Source: Dehalococcoidia bacterium UBA5760 (GTDB lineage Bacteria > Chloroflexota > Dehalococcoidia > Dehalococcoidales > UBA5760). From it: 62,469 bases of DNA. The stretch spans positions 1 through 62,469 of the forward strand of contig DIFA01000013.1 in the NCBI GenBank assembly GCA_002418895.1, written 5' to 3'. Both the position numbers and the translations under genes were made by a program. The notes below the pieces were generated by a model that had not been told where the DNA came from, ran no database searches, and saw only the letters and a program-made list of their open reading frames with translations. Below, piece by piece: positions 43,066 through 50,990 of the stretch. How positions within the stretch are numbered: position 1 is the first letter of the stretch; each line of letters starts with the position of its first letter.

Positions 43066-44034
43066 ATGGAAGAGAGAACATCAGATTTCGAAGAAAAAAC
43101 CACCAGCATAGTACCTATCGAAGAGATGAACCTGGAAGAATCACAATTGGCGGAGCAACTATACAGCAGCGCGGGGCTAGGTCCGGTGGTTGAGGCCGGG
43201 TTGAAAGACTACGATAATAAGCTGCGCAAAGAGGATAAGTTAATAAGTAAGGTCTTCGGTGCCCGGGGTAGCGACATAAAGAGCTACGGGGAGTCTGTAG
43301 CCAGAAGAGTTGCCTTTGCAGTATATACCCTATTGAACAAGCAGTACGGGGGCAAAGTAGGCGACTTGAGGTCGTACATCATGACACTACAGGAAGAACG
43401 GGACCGTGCAAATACCAGGTATGACGACCTAATGGGAAGAGTGGTTGGAATACTGGGAGAGGAATACAAGAATTTAAGAACTGATTCAAAGGAATTCATG
43501 GAGAGGCTGACCACAGTACTGGGCGAAGATCTCCAGGAATCAAGGATTGATAAGAAAGAACTGGCGGAGAGACTGGCTGACATAGATGGTCTGAGATTGA
43601 AAATAAGGACGCTGGAGGAAGAAAAGGTACAGTTAAATGAAAAGCATGAATCGCAGATGACCGCTCTTAGAAAAGAGCATGGCGAGGCAGTGGAAGACCT
43701 GAAATCAAATATAGCCGAGCTCGATTCGAAAATAGAAAAGATGGAATCGGAGAAAACGGCTCTATCAAACGACCTTGGCCAGCTGGAAAATAATCATGAG
43801 CGACTCAAGAAATCCATGGCGGATCTTGCCGGCTCAGTACCTGATGAAGAGATAGGGAAGAAGCTGAGAGACGAGCTGTATCGTTTTATTCTGGAAGACT
43901 CAAAAGTCCCCGATAAAATAATAGGCGGCGTGGGAAAATTCATCGACTTCAAGAAATACCTTGGATTGGCTGCTGATAGAGGGGCTGAAGAGCTAGGCAA
44001 GCGCGTGGAGGAAATACTTGGTAGTAACCCGTAG
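43066..44034 (+). CDS. Coiled-coil protein of unknown function
   Basis: 322 residues, very acidic. After a 60-residue N-terminal part, a helical segment (RVAFAVYTLLNKQY) leads into a long coiled coil at about 105-255 (LRLKIRTLEEEKVQLNEKHE, KIEKMESEKTALSNDLGQLE), then a compact C-terminal domain (VPDKIIGGVGKFIDFKKYLG). No signal peptide or membrane segment. Ribosome site GGGGG before the ATG. It could be a scaffold or cytoskeletal protein; I do not recognise a family. Confidence 0.8.
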   Translation: MEERTSDFEEKTTSIVPIEEMNLEESQLAEQLYSSAGLGPVVEAGLKDYDNKLRKEDKLISKVFGARGSDIKSYGESVARRVAFAVYTLLNKQYGGKVGDLRSYIMTLQEERDRANTRYDDLMGRVVGILGEEYKNLRTDSKEFMERLTTVLGEDLQESRIDKKELAERLADIDGLRLKIRTLEEEKVQLNEKHESQMTALRKEHGEAVEDLKSNIAELDSKIEKMESEKTALSNDLGQLENNHERLKKSMADLAGSVPDEEIGKKLRDELYRFILEDSKVPDKIIGGVGKFIDFKKYLGLAADRGAEELGKRVEEILGSNP

Positions 44035-44253
44035 AACATGAAGAGCTCTATTCAACGTGGTTGATTATGTCGACCTGTCAATCACAGAAGGCAGAGCAGC
44101 AAAGAGATTGATCGAATGCCAACAGATTGTTTTGCTTAACTTGTGCGAGTCTAAGGTTTACAGATACAGACCGAGTGTCCAGAAGGTTGCAGGTCTTTCG
44201 TATCTATTGAAGAAAAGGGGGTATCAATAATCGGAACTTCAGTTGCCTCTCTT

Positions 44254-44634
44254 TTACTCTTGTTTTGCATCACCTGACTCATCCACAATATCGCCGGAAG
44301 GGATGCACTTGCCATTACTGTCAAGATGACATATGCCGACAACCTTTTCTACAGGGACCACGAAGGCAATACCCTTACCCGGTTTATCAAGTTCGGCGGC
44401 GCGGACGATTTCTTCCAGTATTGCCTCTTTCTTATCGGGGAAGGTTACCGATAAGACGATTTCCTTTTCCGGCTCAATAGGAATACCCATGATCGTCTGC
44501 TTCTCGCGAATACCAACCCCCCGTCCCAACAGGACAGTACCCCCCTCGGCACCTGCCTTCATAGAGGCTTCTAAAACTGTTTCCCCCCAGCCCTTACCCA
44601 CGATAGTCATGATTAGAGCGATCTCCAATGACAT
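44254..44634 (-). CDS. PII-like signalling protein
   Basis: 126-residue protein of the PII superfamily. Beta1-alpha1 LIMTIVGKGWGETVLEASMK, T-loop region GTVLLGRGVGIREKQTIMGI without the uridylylatable Tyr51 of GlnB, and a B-loop-like stretch DKPGKGIAFVVPVEKVVG. A trimer binding an adenine nucleotide is expected. The last 25 residues include two cysteines (ICHLDSNGKC), an extra tail. It lies 5 bp downstream of two DUF1538 membrane protein genes and most likely gates them. Confidence 0.88.
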   Translation of the reverse strand: MSLEIALIMTIVGKGWGETVLEASMKAGAEGGTVLLGRGVGIREKQTIMGIPIEPEKEIVLSVTFPDKKEAILEEIVRAAELDKPGKGIAFVVPVEKVVGICHLDSNGKCIPSGDIVDESGDAKQE

Positions 44635-44639
44635 TGATA

Positions 44640-45392
44640 TTACTCCTTTCTACTCTGATATTTTAGTAGCAACATCTTCCTCAGTCTACTTTTGTATATT
44701 AGCCCCAATATCATAATAGACAAGATTGGTGCCAGTGCTATCAAGGCTATAAGGCCAAAGCCGTCAACGATCGGGTCGCGCCCTTCAATTGCGGAGGCAA
44801 CACCGAGCGCAACCGCCATCAGGAAAGTTACCGCCAGTGGGCCGGTTGCTACACCACCCGCATCAAAAGCAATAGACAAAAATGTCTTATCACTAAGCCA
44901 CATCAGTCCGATAGCGAGCGCATAGCCGGGGATAATGATGTAGGTCAGGGGAATGCCATAGATAATTTTAGCCATTCCTAGAGCGACAAAGGAGGCAACG
45001 CCGAGGGCAATGATGAGCAGGATGATATTCTTGCGGATTGAACCGGCCGAGGCCTTCTCGACCTGATCGCTGAGCACACGGACAGCAGGTTCTCCCCAGG
45101 TCGTCAGAAAGCCAAGGGAAAAGCCGATGGGGACAAGAAATGGTTTTACGCTTATCGAGGTAAATGCCTCGCCCAGAGCTTCTCCGGCCGGCAGAAATCC
45201 AATATGCACTCCCTGAAGAAAAAGTATCAGGCCTCCTGAAGCCAGCACAACGCCTTTTATCAAATTCAAGACATAACTCCTCGGCAGCTTTAAAACCCGT
45301 AATTGAAACACGACGAATAACATCACCAGCGGCGCAAGTGCTTTCAGTACACCGAGGGAAGTCTGTCCTATGCCAGTAAACATGCTCAACAT
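44640..45392 (-). CDS. DUF1538 membrane protein (second subunit)
   Basis: 250 residues with about seven membrane helices. DUF1538 pattern: GGLILFLQGVHIGFLPAGEA, WGEPAVRVLSDQVE and FDAGGVATGPLAVTFLMAVA with DPIVDGFGLIALIALAPI. Starts 1 bp after the previous gene's stop. A two-gene DUF1538 system from Halomonas (UmpAB) was reported as a monovalent cation/H+ antiporter, so ion transport is the best guess; I recall that report and have not checked it. Confidence 0.88.
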   Translation of the reverse strand: MLSMFTGIGQTSLGVLKALAPLVMLFVVFQLRVLKLPRSYVLNLIKGVVLASGGLILFLQGVHIGFLPAGEALGEAFTSISVKPFLVPIGFSLGFLTTWGEPAVRVLSDQVEKASAGSIRKNIILLIIALGVASFVALGMAKIIYGIPLTYIIIPGYALAIGLMWLSDKTFLSIAFDAGGVATGPLAVTFLMAVALGVASAIEGRDPIVDGFGLIALIALAPILSIMILGLIYKSRLRKMLLLKYQSRKE

Positions 45393-45393
45393 A

Positions 45394-46089
45394 TCAGAAC
45401 AGTATAATACCCATTGTCATAACACCGATTATCGGACCAACGGAAGCAAGACCGATTAATCCGAAGCCATCCGATATTGCCGACCTGCCGGAGATAACAG
45501 AACTAAATCCCAGTCCCAGCGCCAGGATAATTGGCACCGCCATCGGGCCGGTAGTTACCCCTCCTGAATCGAAGGCGACCGGGACGAACTCACGTGGAGT
45601 GAAAAACGACAGCACTATGACAGCAGCATAGCTGATAGTCAAGAGGTATTTCATGGGGAAATCACGGATAATACGAAGCATGGACATGGATACAAAAAAG
45701 GCTACGCCGATAGCGATGATATAGATGAGAAGATTATCCGAAATAGCCCCCTGTGAAACAACATCGATTTGCTTTGACAGAACCATTACATCCGGCTCAG
45801 CCACCGTAGCGGTGAAACCAACCAGAAAGGCGATACCGATCACTAGAGATAGAGACCCCCGCTTGGGAAGCTCACTACCCACAGCTTCTCCGACGGGTAG
45901 AATTCCGATATCAATCCCTACCAAAAAGAGAATCATCCCGCCGATAACCATGGCGACGCCACCCAGGAATTGATAAAAGGTATGCAAGGGCATCTGCAGA
46001 GGAGTAAACTGAAAGGCTACAATTAACAGTACCAGGGGAAGTATAGCTTTGATAACTTCAAGGGATTTTACCTTGATTGCGCCTGGCAT
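45394..46089 (-). CDS. DUF1538 membrane protein (first subunit)
   Basis: 231 residues with about seven membrane helices; paralogous to the next gene. GGMILFLVGIDIGILPVGEA, TVAEPDVMVLSKQID, FDSGGVTTGPMAVPIILALG and SAISDGFGLIGLASVGPI match its partner segment by segment, so the two form a pseudo-symmetric pair. The acidic E in VAEPDV and the conserved FDSGGVTTGP loop could form the ion path. AAGGCGG precedes the ATG. First gene of the DUF1538-DUF1538-PII operon. Confidence 0.88.
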   Translation of the reverse strand: MPGAIKVKSLEVIKAILPLVLLIVAFQFTPLQMPLHTFYQFLGGVAMVIGGMILFLVGIDIGILPVGEAVGSELPKRGSLSLVIGIAFLVGFTATVAEPDVMVLSKQIDVVSQGAISDNLLIYIIAIGVAFFVSMSMLRIIRDFPMKYLLTISYAAVIVLSFFTPREFVPVAFDSGGVTTGPMAVPIILALGLGFSSVISGRSAISDGFGLIGLASVGPIIGVMTMGIILF

Positions 46090-46192
46090 ATCTGAACCGC
46101 CTTAGACCAAACGGCCAAGTAAGTTACTTGCTAGGATAGCCGGAGACTTAGCTAGGAATACGGGGTAATGTACTACCCTGCTGTATAGCCTC

Positions 46193-46221
46193 ATATTACA
46201 GGTTTTTCATAATTCAATCAA
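46193..46221 (-). promoter_or_regulatory. Promoter of the DUF1538-PII operon
   Basis: On minus: TTGATT at 46221-46216, 17-bp spacer, TAATAT at 46198-46193; leader about 97 nt. Confidence 0.6.
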
Positions 46222-46346
46222 TAGATGCCTTTACCCTACTCAGGTTAACAGGTCCTAGCTCCTGTAAAACCGCTCCGGCCTCTAAACGGACCGCCTCATT
46301 AGCTCGTCCTGACCTTCCGCTAATTTATGCTGCAGCAAATTTCATA

Positions 46347-46375
46347 TTGACAAGCAACACAACCGGGTATATATT
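46347..46375 (+). promoter_or_regulatory. Promoter of the DUF3096-like gene
   Basis: TTGACA at 46347-46352, 17-bp spacer, TATATT at 46370-46375; transcript start near 46382, 26 nt before the ATG. Confidence 0.8.
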
Positions 46376-46407
46376 AAGTGTCAAAACTAAACGGGAGGTG
46401 ATAGTAG

Positions 46408-46575
46408 ATGGATATGACATTACCATTCATTGGAGCATTGTCTGTCCCACAATTCATACTTGCCATTATCGCTATTGTCTTCGGAATCATCATGATCATT
46501 AAGCCGCAAATAGTTGCGTACCTGGTCGGCATATACCTTATCATATGGGGGGTGCTCTTCTTTATAAGCTGTTGA
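46408..46575 (+). CDS. Tiny two-helix membrane protein (DUF3096-like)
   Basis: 55 residues: MDMTLPFIGALSVPQF, then two hydrophobic helices, ILAIIAIVFGIIMII and VAYLVGIYLIIWGVLFFI, split by KPQI. This is the DUF3096 layout. Very strong ribosome site (GGGAGGTGAT, six bases before ATG) and its own near-consensus promoter indicate a real and well-expressed gene. Function unknown. Confidence 0.85.
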   Translation: MDMTLPFIGALSVPQFILAIIAIVFGIIMIIKPQIVAYLVGIYLIIWGVLFFISC

Positions 46576-47021
46576 AATCAGGGGAGTCAAATAATTTATT
46601 ACCGCTGTGGGTGTGGTCCCTTTCGGCATAGCCTTTTCATATGAAGATGAAAAGTAATGGGCAGCCCCTTAACTCAAGCTACCTACTTTGTTAGTACTGG
46701 TGGCCTTTAAAGGGATATCAGCCCGCCAGTAGGTGTTGTATTTTCCACAGATCCTTAGATCCTGTGCTTTCGGTGTCATTCATCTATACTTCTATTATTT
46801 ATTGTGCGTTATACATATAATACGCCAGTCCACCGCGCAGTTTAGTCTCCCCGGCATCGAGTTTAGCACACCAAAGCCGCTTTTTACCGGATCCAGAAGC
46901 GATCACGGAAGCAGTACTACTACCGGCGAAAGCCAACCTGACCTGATGTCAGATTGACAGACTCTTGACCGGGGGCTTAACATCTAAATACAGCCACCAA
47001 GTTTACAAAGCCGGGTATGTC
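46576..47021. other. Intergenic region upstream of glgA
   Basis: 446 bp. Contains an 8-bp palindrome CTTTTCAT/ATGAAAAG (46633-46654) and a longer imperfect fold around 46679-46735 in which ACCTACT and ACTGG can pair with overlapping parts of CCAGTAGGT. TTGACA occurs at 46954-46959 without a convincing -10. No coding frame was supported. Confidence 0.5.
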
Positions 47022-48500
47022 ATGACAGATATTATTAAACCTTTTAAGGTCCTCTTCGCGGCGACCGAGGCCAGCCCCCTGGTCAAGATAGGCGGCCTCG
47101 GCGACGTGGCCGGATCATTACCGAGAATCCTGAGATTGAACGGGCATGACGTCCGGCTGGTGATGCCTCGATACGGCAGTATCAATCTGGAAGGTTATCA
47201 GAATACTGCAATCGGCAGCTTCAGACTAACGTTCCTGGGCAGGGAAGAAGAGGTCTCTATTACCGAGGTATTACTCAGGCACGGGACACCCGTCTACCTG
47301 CTGGGTAACAGCAGATATTTTGATCGGGCTTCTGTATATGGCGACGGAGACGATTCGGAACGCTTTCTACTCTTCTCAATGGCAGTTCTGGAGGTGCCCA
47401 GGATACTGAACTGGCGGCCGGATATATTCCACTGCCATGACTGGCATACGGGAGTGGTGCCGGCTATGTTGAGCGGGTCGTTGCGCAGCGACCCTTTTTA
47501 TTCTTCCTGTGCTTCCGTATTTACCATTCATAACCTGGGTTATCAGGGATGGTTCGATGACCATTTTGCCCGGAGCGCCAATCTTTACGACTACCTACCG
47601 CCTGCAGGCGACCCCATGCGTGAAAAGGCCTACAGCATGCTGGCTCTTGGCATCTATCATAGCGACATTATCTCCACTGTCAGCGAAACCTATGCCAGAG
47701 AGATTCTGACCCCCGAGTACGGTATGGGACTTGACCCGCTGTTGCAGCACCGCAGGGATAGTCTTTTCGGCATATTGAACGGCCTGGATTACGGCCAATT
47801 CAACCCGGCTAAGGACCCTGCGATAGAAGCACATTACACCGACTACCTTCCCGACCGGAGAGTGAACAACAAGATCGCATTGCTGGACAGGGCCGGGCTA
47901 CCAGTCCGAGGAGATGTTCCATTAGTAGGTATGGTGGGAAGAATCGTTTGGCAGAAAGGCTTCGATATTGCCATAGAGGCCATTAGAACTTCTTTAGCCG
48001 AACTCGATATTTATTTCGTGTTGCAGGGCACAGGCGAATGGGGTTACGAAGAACAACTGCGGTCTCTGGAAGCAGAGTACCCCGGCAAAGCCCACATGTT
48101 TCTTACCCTTGACTTCTCATTAGCCAATCTTGTCTTTGCCGGTTGTGACATCTTTCTCGCCCCTTCCCGTTACGAACCCTGCGGCCTGGCTGTCCCTATC
48201 GCCATGCGTTATGGCGCCGTTCCCATCGTAAGACATACCGGCGGCCTTGCCGAAATAGTGACAGATTGCTCGCCGGATTTATCGCAGGGACTCGGCTTTG
48301 CTTTTCGGGACTATGATACTAACTCACTCCTGACCGCCATACGACGGGGGCTCGACGCCTTCCGGAGTAAGGAGCAATGGCACGGCCTGATAACCCGCGT
48401 TATGAAAGCCGACTTCTCATGGGAACACTCCGCACCCAAATACGAAAGGTTGTACCAACTGGCTAAGCAACGCAGACTACAAACAATCCGGTCAAATTAG
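47022..48500 (+). CDS. glgA: Glycogen synthase (GT5)
   Basis: 492 residues from the ATG at 47022; the frame is open 19 codons upstream but has no ribosome site there. Transfers glucose from ADP- or UDP-glucose to alpha-1,4-glucan. N-terminal KIGGLGDVAGSLP (22-34) is the nucleotide-sugar Lys-x-Gly-Gly motif; FHCHDWHTGVVPA, VGRIVWQKGFDIAIEAI and PSRYEPCGLAVPIAMRYG (E-x7-like donor motif) follow. No glgC is in the window, so donor supply is elsewhere. It is followed by glgP on the same strand. Confidence 0.94.
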   Translation: MTDIIKPFKVLFAATEASPLVKIGGLGDVAGSLPRILRLNGHDVRLVMPRYGSINLEGYQNTAIGSFRLTFLGREEEVSITEVLLRHGTPVYLLGNSRYFDRASVYGDGDDSERFLLFSMAVLEVPRILNWRPDIFHCHDWHTGVVPAMLSGSLRSDPFYSSCASVFTIHNLGYQGWFDDHFARSANLYDYLPPAGDPMREKAYSMLALGIYHSDIISTVSETYAREILTPEYGMGLDPLLQHRRDSLFGILNGLDYGQFNPAKDPAIEAHYTDYLPDRRVNNKIALLDRAGLPVRGDVPLVGMVGRIVWQKGFDIAIEAIRTSLAELDIYFVLQGTGEWGYEEQLRSLEAEYPGKAHMFLTLDFSLANLVFAGCDIFLAPSRYEPCGLAVPIAMRYGAVPIVRHTGGLAEIVTDCSPDLSQGLGFAFRDYDTNSLLTAIRRGLDAFRSKEQWHGLITRVMKADFSWEHSAPKYERLYQLAKQRRLQTIRSN

Positions 48501-48697
48501 AGGCAGTCCGCCGTTTGCCTGAAGTCCCGATCATTAATGAGTATCGCTCTTTCGGTCCTTGTTTCCTAATGTTTATTCTGACCGCTTTCTACATGCCCGA
48601 TGGTCAAACTTCAAGCATCGAACAAACTGGTCTAGTCCTACCCCGATAGAGTATAATTCTAACAATATACTCACGTTAAACAAAGGAGAAGTTCTAC

Positions 48698-50851
48698 ATG
48701 ACTACTGCCAAACTACCGGAACGAATCAGCAGGCTCGATGAGCTTGCCAGCAACCTGTGGTGGAGTTGGCACGAGCCGGCACGCAAGTTGTTTCGTATTC
48801 TGGATTACTACCGCTGGAAGCTTAGCGGACACAACCCGATGCGGCAGCTAAACGAGATGTCACCGGATGCCCTGCAGGCAGTTGCTACCAATACCGATTT
48901 TGTTGCTCTGTATGATTCGGTACTGAAGGCTTTCGATGCGGATATGGCATACTCGACTCACTGGTTCGCCACCACCCATCCTGAATGGCAAAACGGACCA
49001 GTTGCCTACTTTTCCATGGAGTTCGCCGTACATAGTTCGCTCCCTATTTATGCCGGTGGTCTGGGGGTACTGGCCGGTGATATCTGTAAAGAAGCCAGTG
49101 ACCTCGGCCTGCCTTTGACAGCGGTCGGGTTCATGTACCCTCAGGGGTATTTCCATCAGCAATTCTGCCTTGACCCCAACAGCTGCCAGACTGAGAGCTA
49201 CCAGAATCTCAACTTCGATGAAGCACCTATCAGCCGGGTTCTCTCTCCCGATGGCAACCCGTCACTGGCTGAAGTTAAGCTGGGTGATGTTGCCGTCGCC
49301 GTCGGAGTATGGCAGGTACGGGTAGGACGCACCAATATCTATTTACTTGACACCAATCTTATGGAAACGCCGGAGCGATATCGGGAACTCTCCTCACGGC
49401 TTTATGTTGCCGACGGTGACTTACGTCTGAAACAGGAGATCGTACTTGGTATCGGCGGGGTACGCATCCTCCGCAAAATGGGTATCAACCCGGCTGTCTG
49501 GCATGCCAACGAAGGACACGCCGCTCTGATGATGTTAGAGCGTACCCGTGAAGTGATGGCAAACGGGGCTTCGTTTGAGGATGCCGTAAACAGTGTGCGG
49601 GCAGCCACCGTCTTTACCACCCATACGCCCGTGCCGGCCGGTCATGATGCCTTCCCGGTAGAATGGGTGGAGACATACCTAAAAGGATACCTGGAAAATG
49701 CGGGCATCGATCGGGGAACCTTCTTACGGATGGGACAGCGTGATGAATCAGCACACCACCCCTTCGACATGACGGTATTCGCACTACGGATGGCTAACCA
49801 GCGCTGCGGCGTAAGCCAGCTTCACGGCGAGGTTACCCGGCGGATGTGGCAGGTGCTCTGGCCACAGGTTCCCGGAGAGCAGGTGCCCATATCACATATC
49901 ACCAACGGGATACACGTACCAACATGGGTTGCACCGGAAATAAAATCACTGTACGAAAAGTACCTGGGATTAGAATGGATGGAGGAACAGGATGATGTCA
50001 GGTTATGGGAACGCATCTCCGATATTCCGGACGGCGAACTCTGGGCAGTTCGCCTGTACCTGAAGCGTAAAATGTTGCGTGCTATCCAGCGGCGTATACG
50101 GAGTCGATGGTTGAAGGATGATGTGCCCTGGAAACAAATAATGGCTCTGGGTGTACTGCTCGATTCCGAAGCGCTGACCATCGGCTTTGCCCGCCGTTTC
50201 ACGGAATACAAACGGCCGGCATTGGTCTTCCGGGACATCGAACGGTTAAAGCGACTGATCAACAACAGACTTTTTCCCGTTCAGATTGTATTCGCCGGCA
50301 AGTCCCACCCGGCTGATTTACCATCCAAGCACCTTCTGCATCAGGTTTATACCATAGCTACGGAAAGGGATTTTGAGGGTCGAATTGCTTTTGTGGAAGA
50401 CTATGATATGCACATGGCCCACTATCTGGTTCAGGGAGTAGATATCTGGCTGAATACCCCGCGCCGGTTGCGAGAGGCCTCCGGTACCAGCGGGATGAAG
50501 GCGGCGTTGAACGGGGTGCTTAATCTGAGTGTTGCTGATGGCTGGTGGCACGAGGGGTACAACGGTTCTAACGGATGGGTGCTTGGCGACAGTACGGCAA
50601 GACCGGAGCCGAATGATGAGGATACCATGGATGCCGAGGCGTTCTATCATCTCCTGGAAACAGAAATCGTACCTCTCTACTACTCCCGGGATTCCAAAGG
50701 TATCCCCAGGGGCTGGATACACATGGTTAAGAAGTCAGTTAGCTCTACCGTACCCGCTTTTTGCACCCGGCGGATGATCAAGGAATATGCTGACCGAATG
50801 TATAAGCCAGCTTTTCAGTCGGTGTTAGGCGCAAAACCAAAACCACACTAG
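48698..50851 (+). CDS. glgP: Alpha-glucan phosphorylase (GT35)
   Basis: 717 residues, the short bacterial/archaeal form. Releases glucose-1-phosphate from alpha-1,4-glucan. N-terminal DUF3417 (LASNLWWSWHEPARKLF), then VAYFSMEFAVHSSLPIYAGG, VWHANEGHAALMMLER and the PLP-lysine motif EASGTSGMKAALNGVLN with Lys601. AAGGAG precedes the ATG, and TATAAT at 48652-48657 is a possible -10. It faces the minus-strand glucan operon and ends 140 bp from it. Confidence 0.95.
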   Translation: MTTAKLPERISRLDELASNLWWSWHEPARKLFRILDYYRWKLSGHNPMRQLNEMSPDALQAVATNTDFVALYDSVLKAFDADMAYSTHWFATTHPEWQNGPVAYFSMEFAVHSSLPIYAGGLGVLAGDICKEASDLGLPLTAVGFMYPQGYFHQQFCLDPNSCQTESYQNLNFDEAPISRVLSPDGNPSLAEVKLGDVAVAVGVWQVRVGRTNIYLLDTNLMETPERYRELSSRLYVADGDLRLKQEIVLGIGGVRILRKMGINPAVWHANEGHAALMMLERTREVMANGASFEDAVNSVRAATVFTTHTPVPAGHDAFPVEWVETYLKGYLENAGIDRGTFLRMGQRDESAHHPFDMTVFALRMANQRCGVSQLHGEVTRRMWQVLWPQVPGEQVPISHITNGIHVPTWVAPEIKSLYEKYLGLEWMEEQDDVRLWERISDIPDGELWAVRLYLKRKMLRAIQRRIRSRWLKDDVPWKQIMALGVLLDSEALTIGFARRFTEYKRPALVFRDIERLKRLINNRLFPVQIVFAGKSHPADLPSKHLLHQVYTIATERDFEGRIAFVEDYDMHMAHYLVQGVDIWLNTPRRLREASGTSGMKAALNGVLNLSVADGWWHEGYNGSNGWVLGDSTARPEPNDEDTMDAEAFYHLLETEIVPLYYSRDSKGIPRGWIHMVKKSVSSTVPAFCTRRMIKEYADRMYKPAFQSVLGAKPKPH

Positions 50852-50990
50852 GCATCCGTTAGCAGGATGTTCACTGTCTCAGCAATGCTTACCAAACGGG
50901 ACCGGTATCCATGAGTAGAGATGAGGTTAATCTCACTGTTTAAGAAAACTACCCGACGGCTTCGGGAATAAGTATGCCCATGCCGTCAAT

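Larger units (their letters stand above)
46090..46407. other. Divergent promoter region
   Basis: 318 bp between the DUF1538 operon and the DUF3096 gene, holding one promoter for each direction about 126 bp apart. A small inverted repeat ACAGG/CCTGT lies at 46250-46267. Nothing else seen. Confidence 0.6.

Noticed and set aside
46633..46654. CTTTTCAT/ATGAAAAG palindrome as terminator of the DUF3096 gene
   Set aside because: AT-rich stem and no T-run; could be an operator but nothing supports it.
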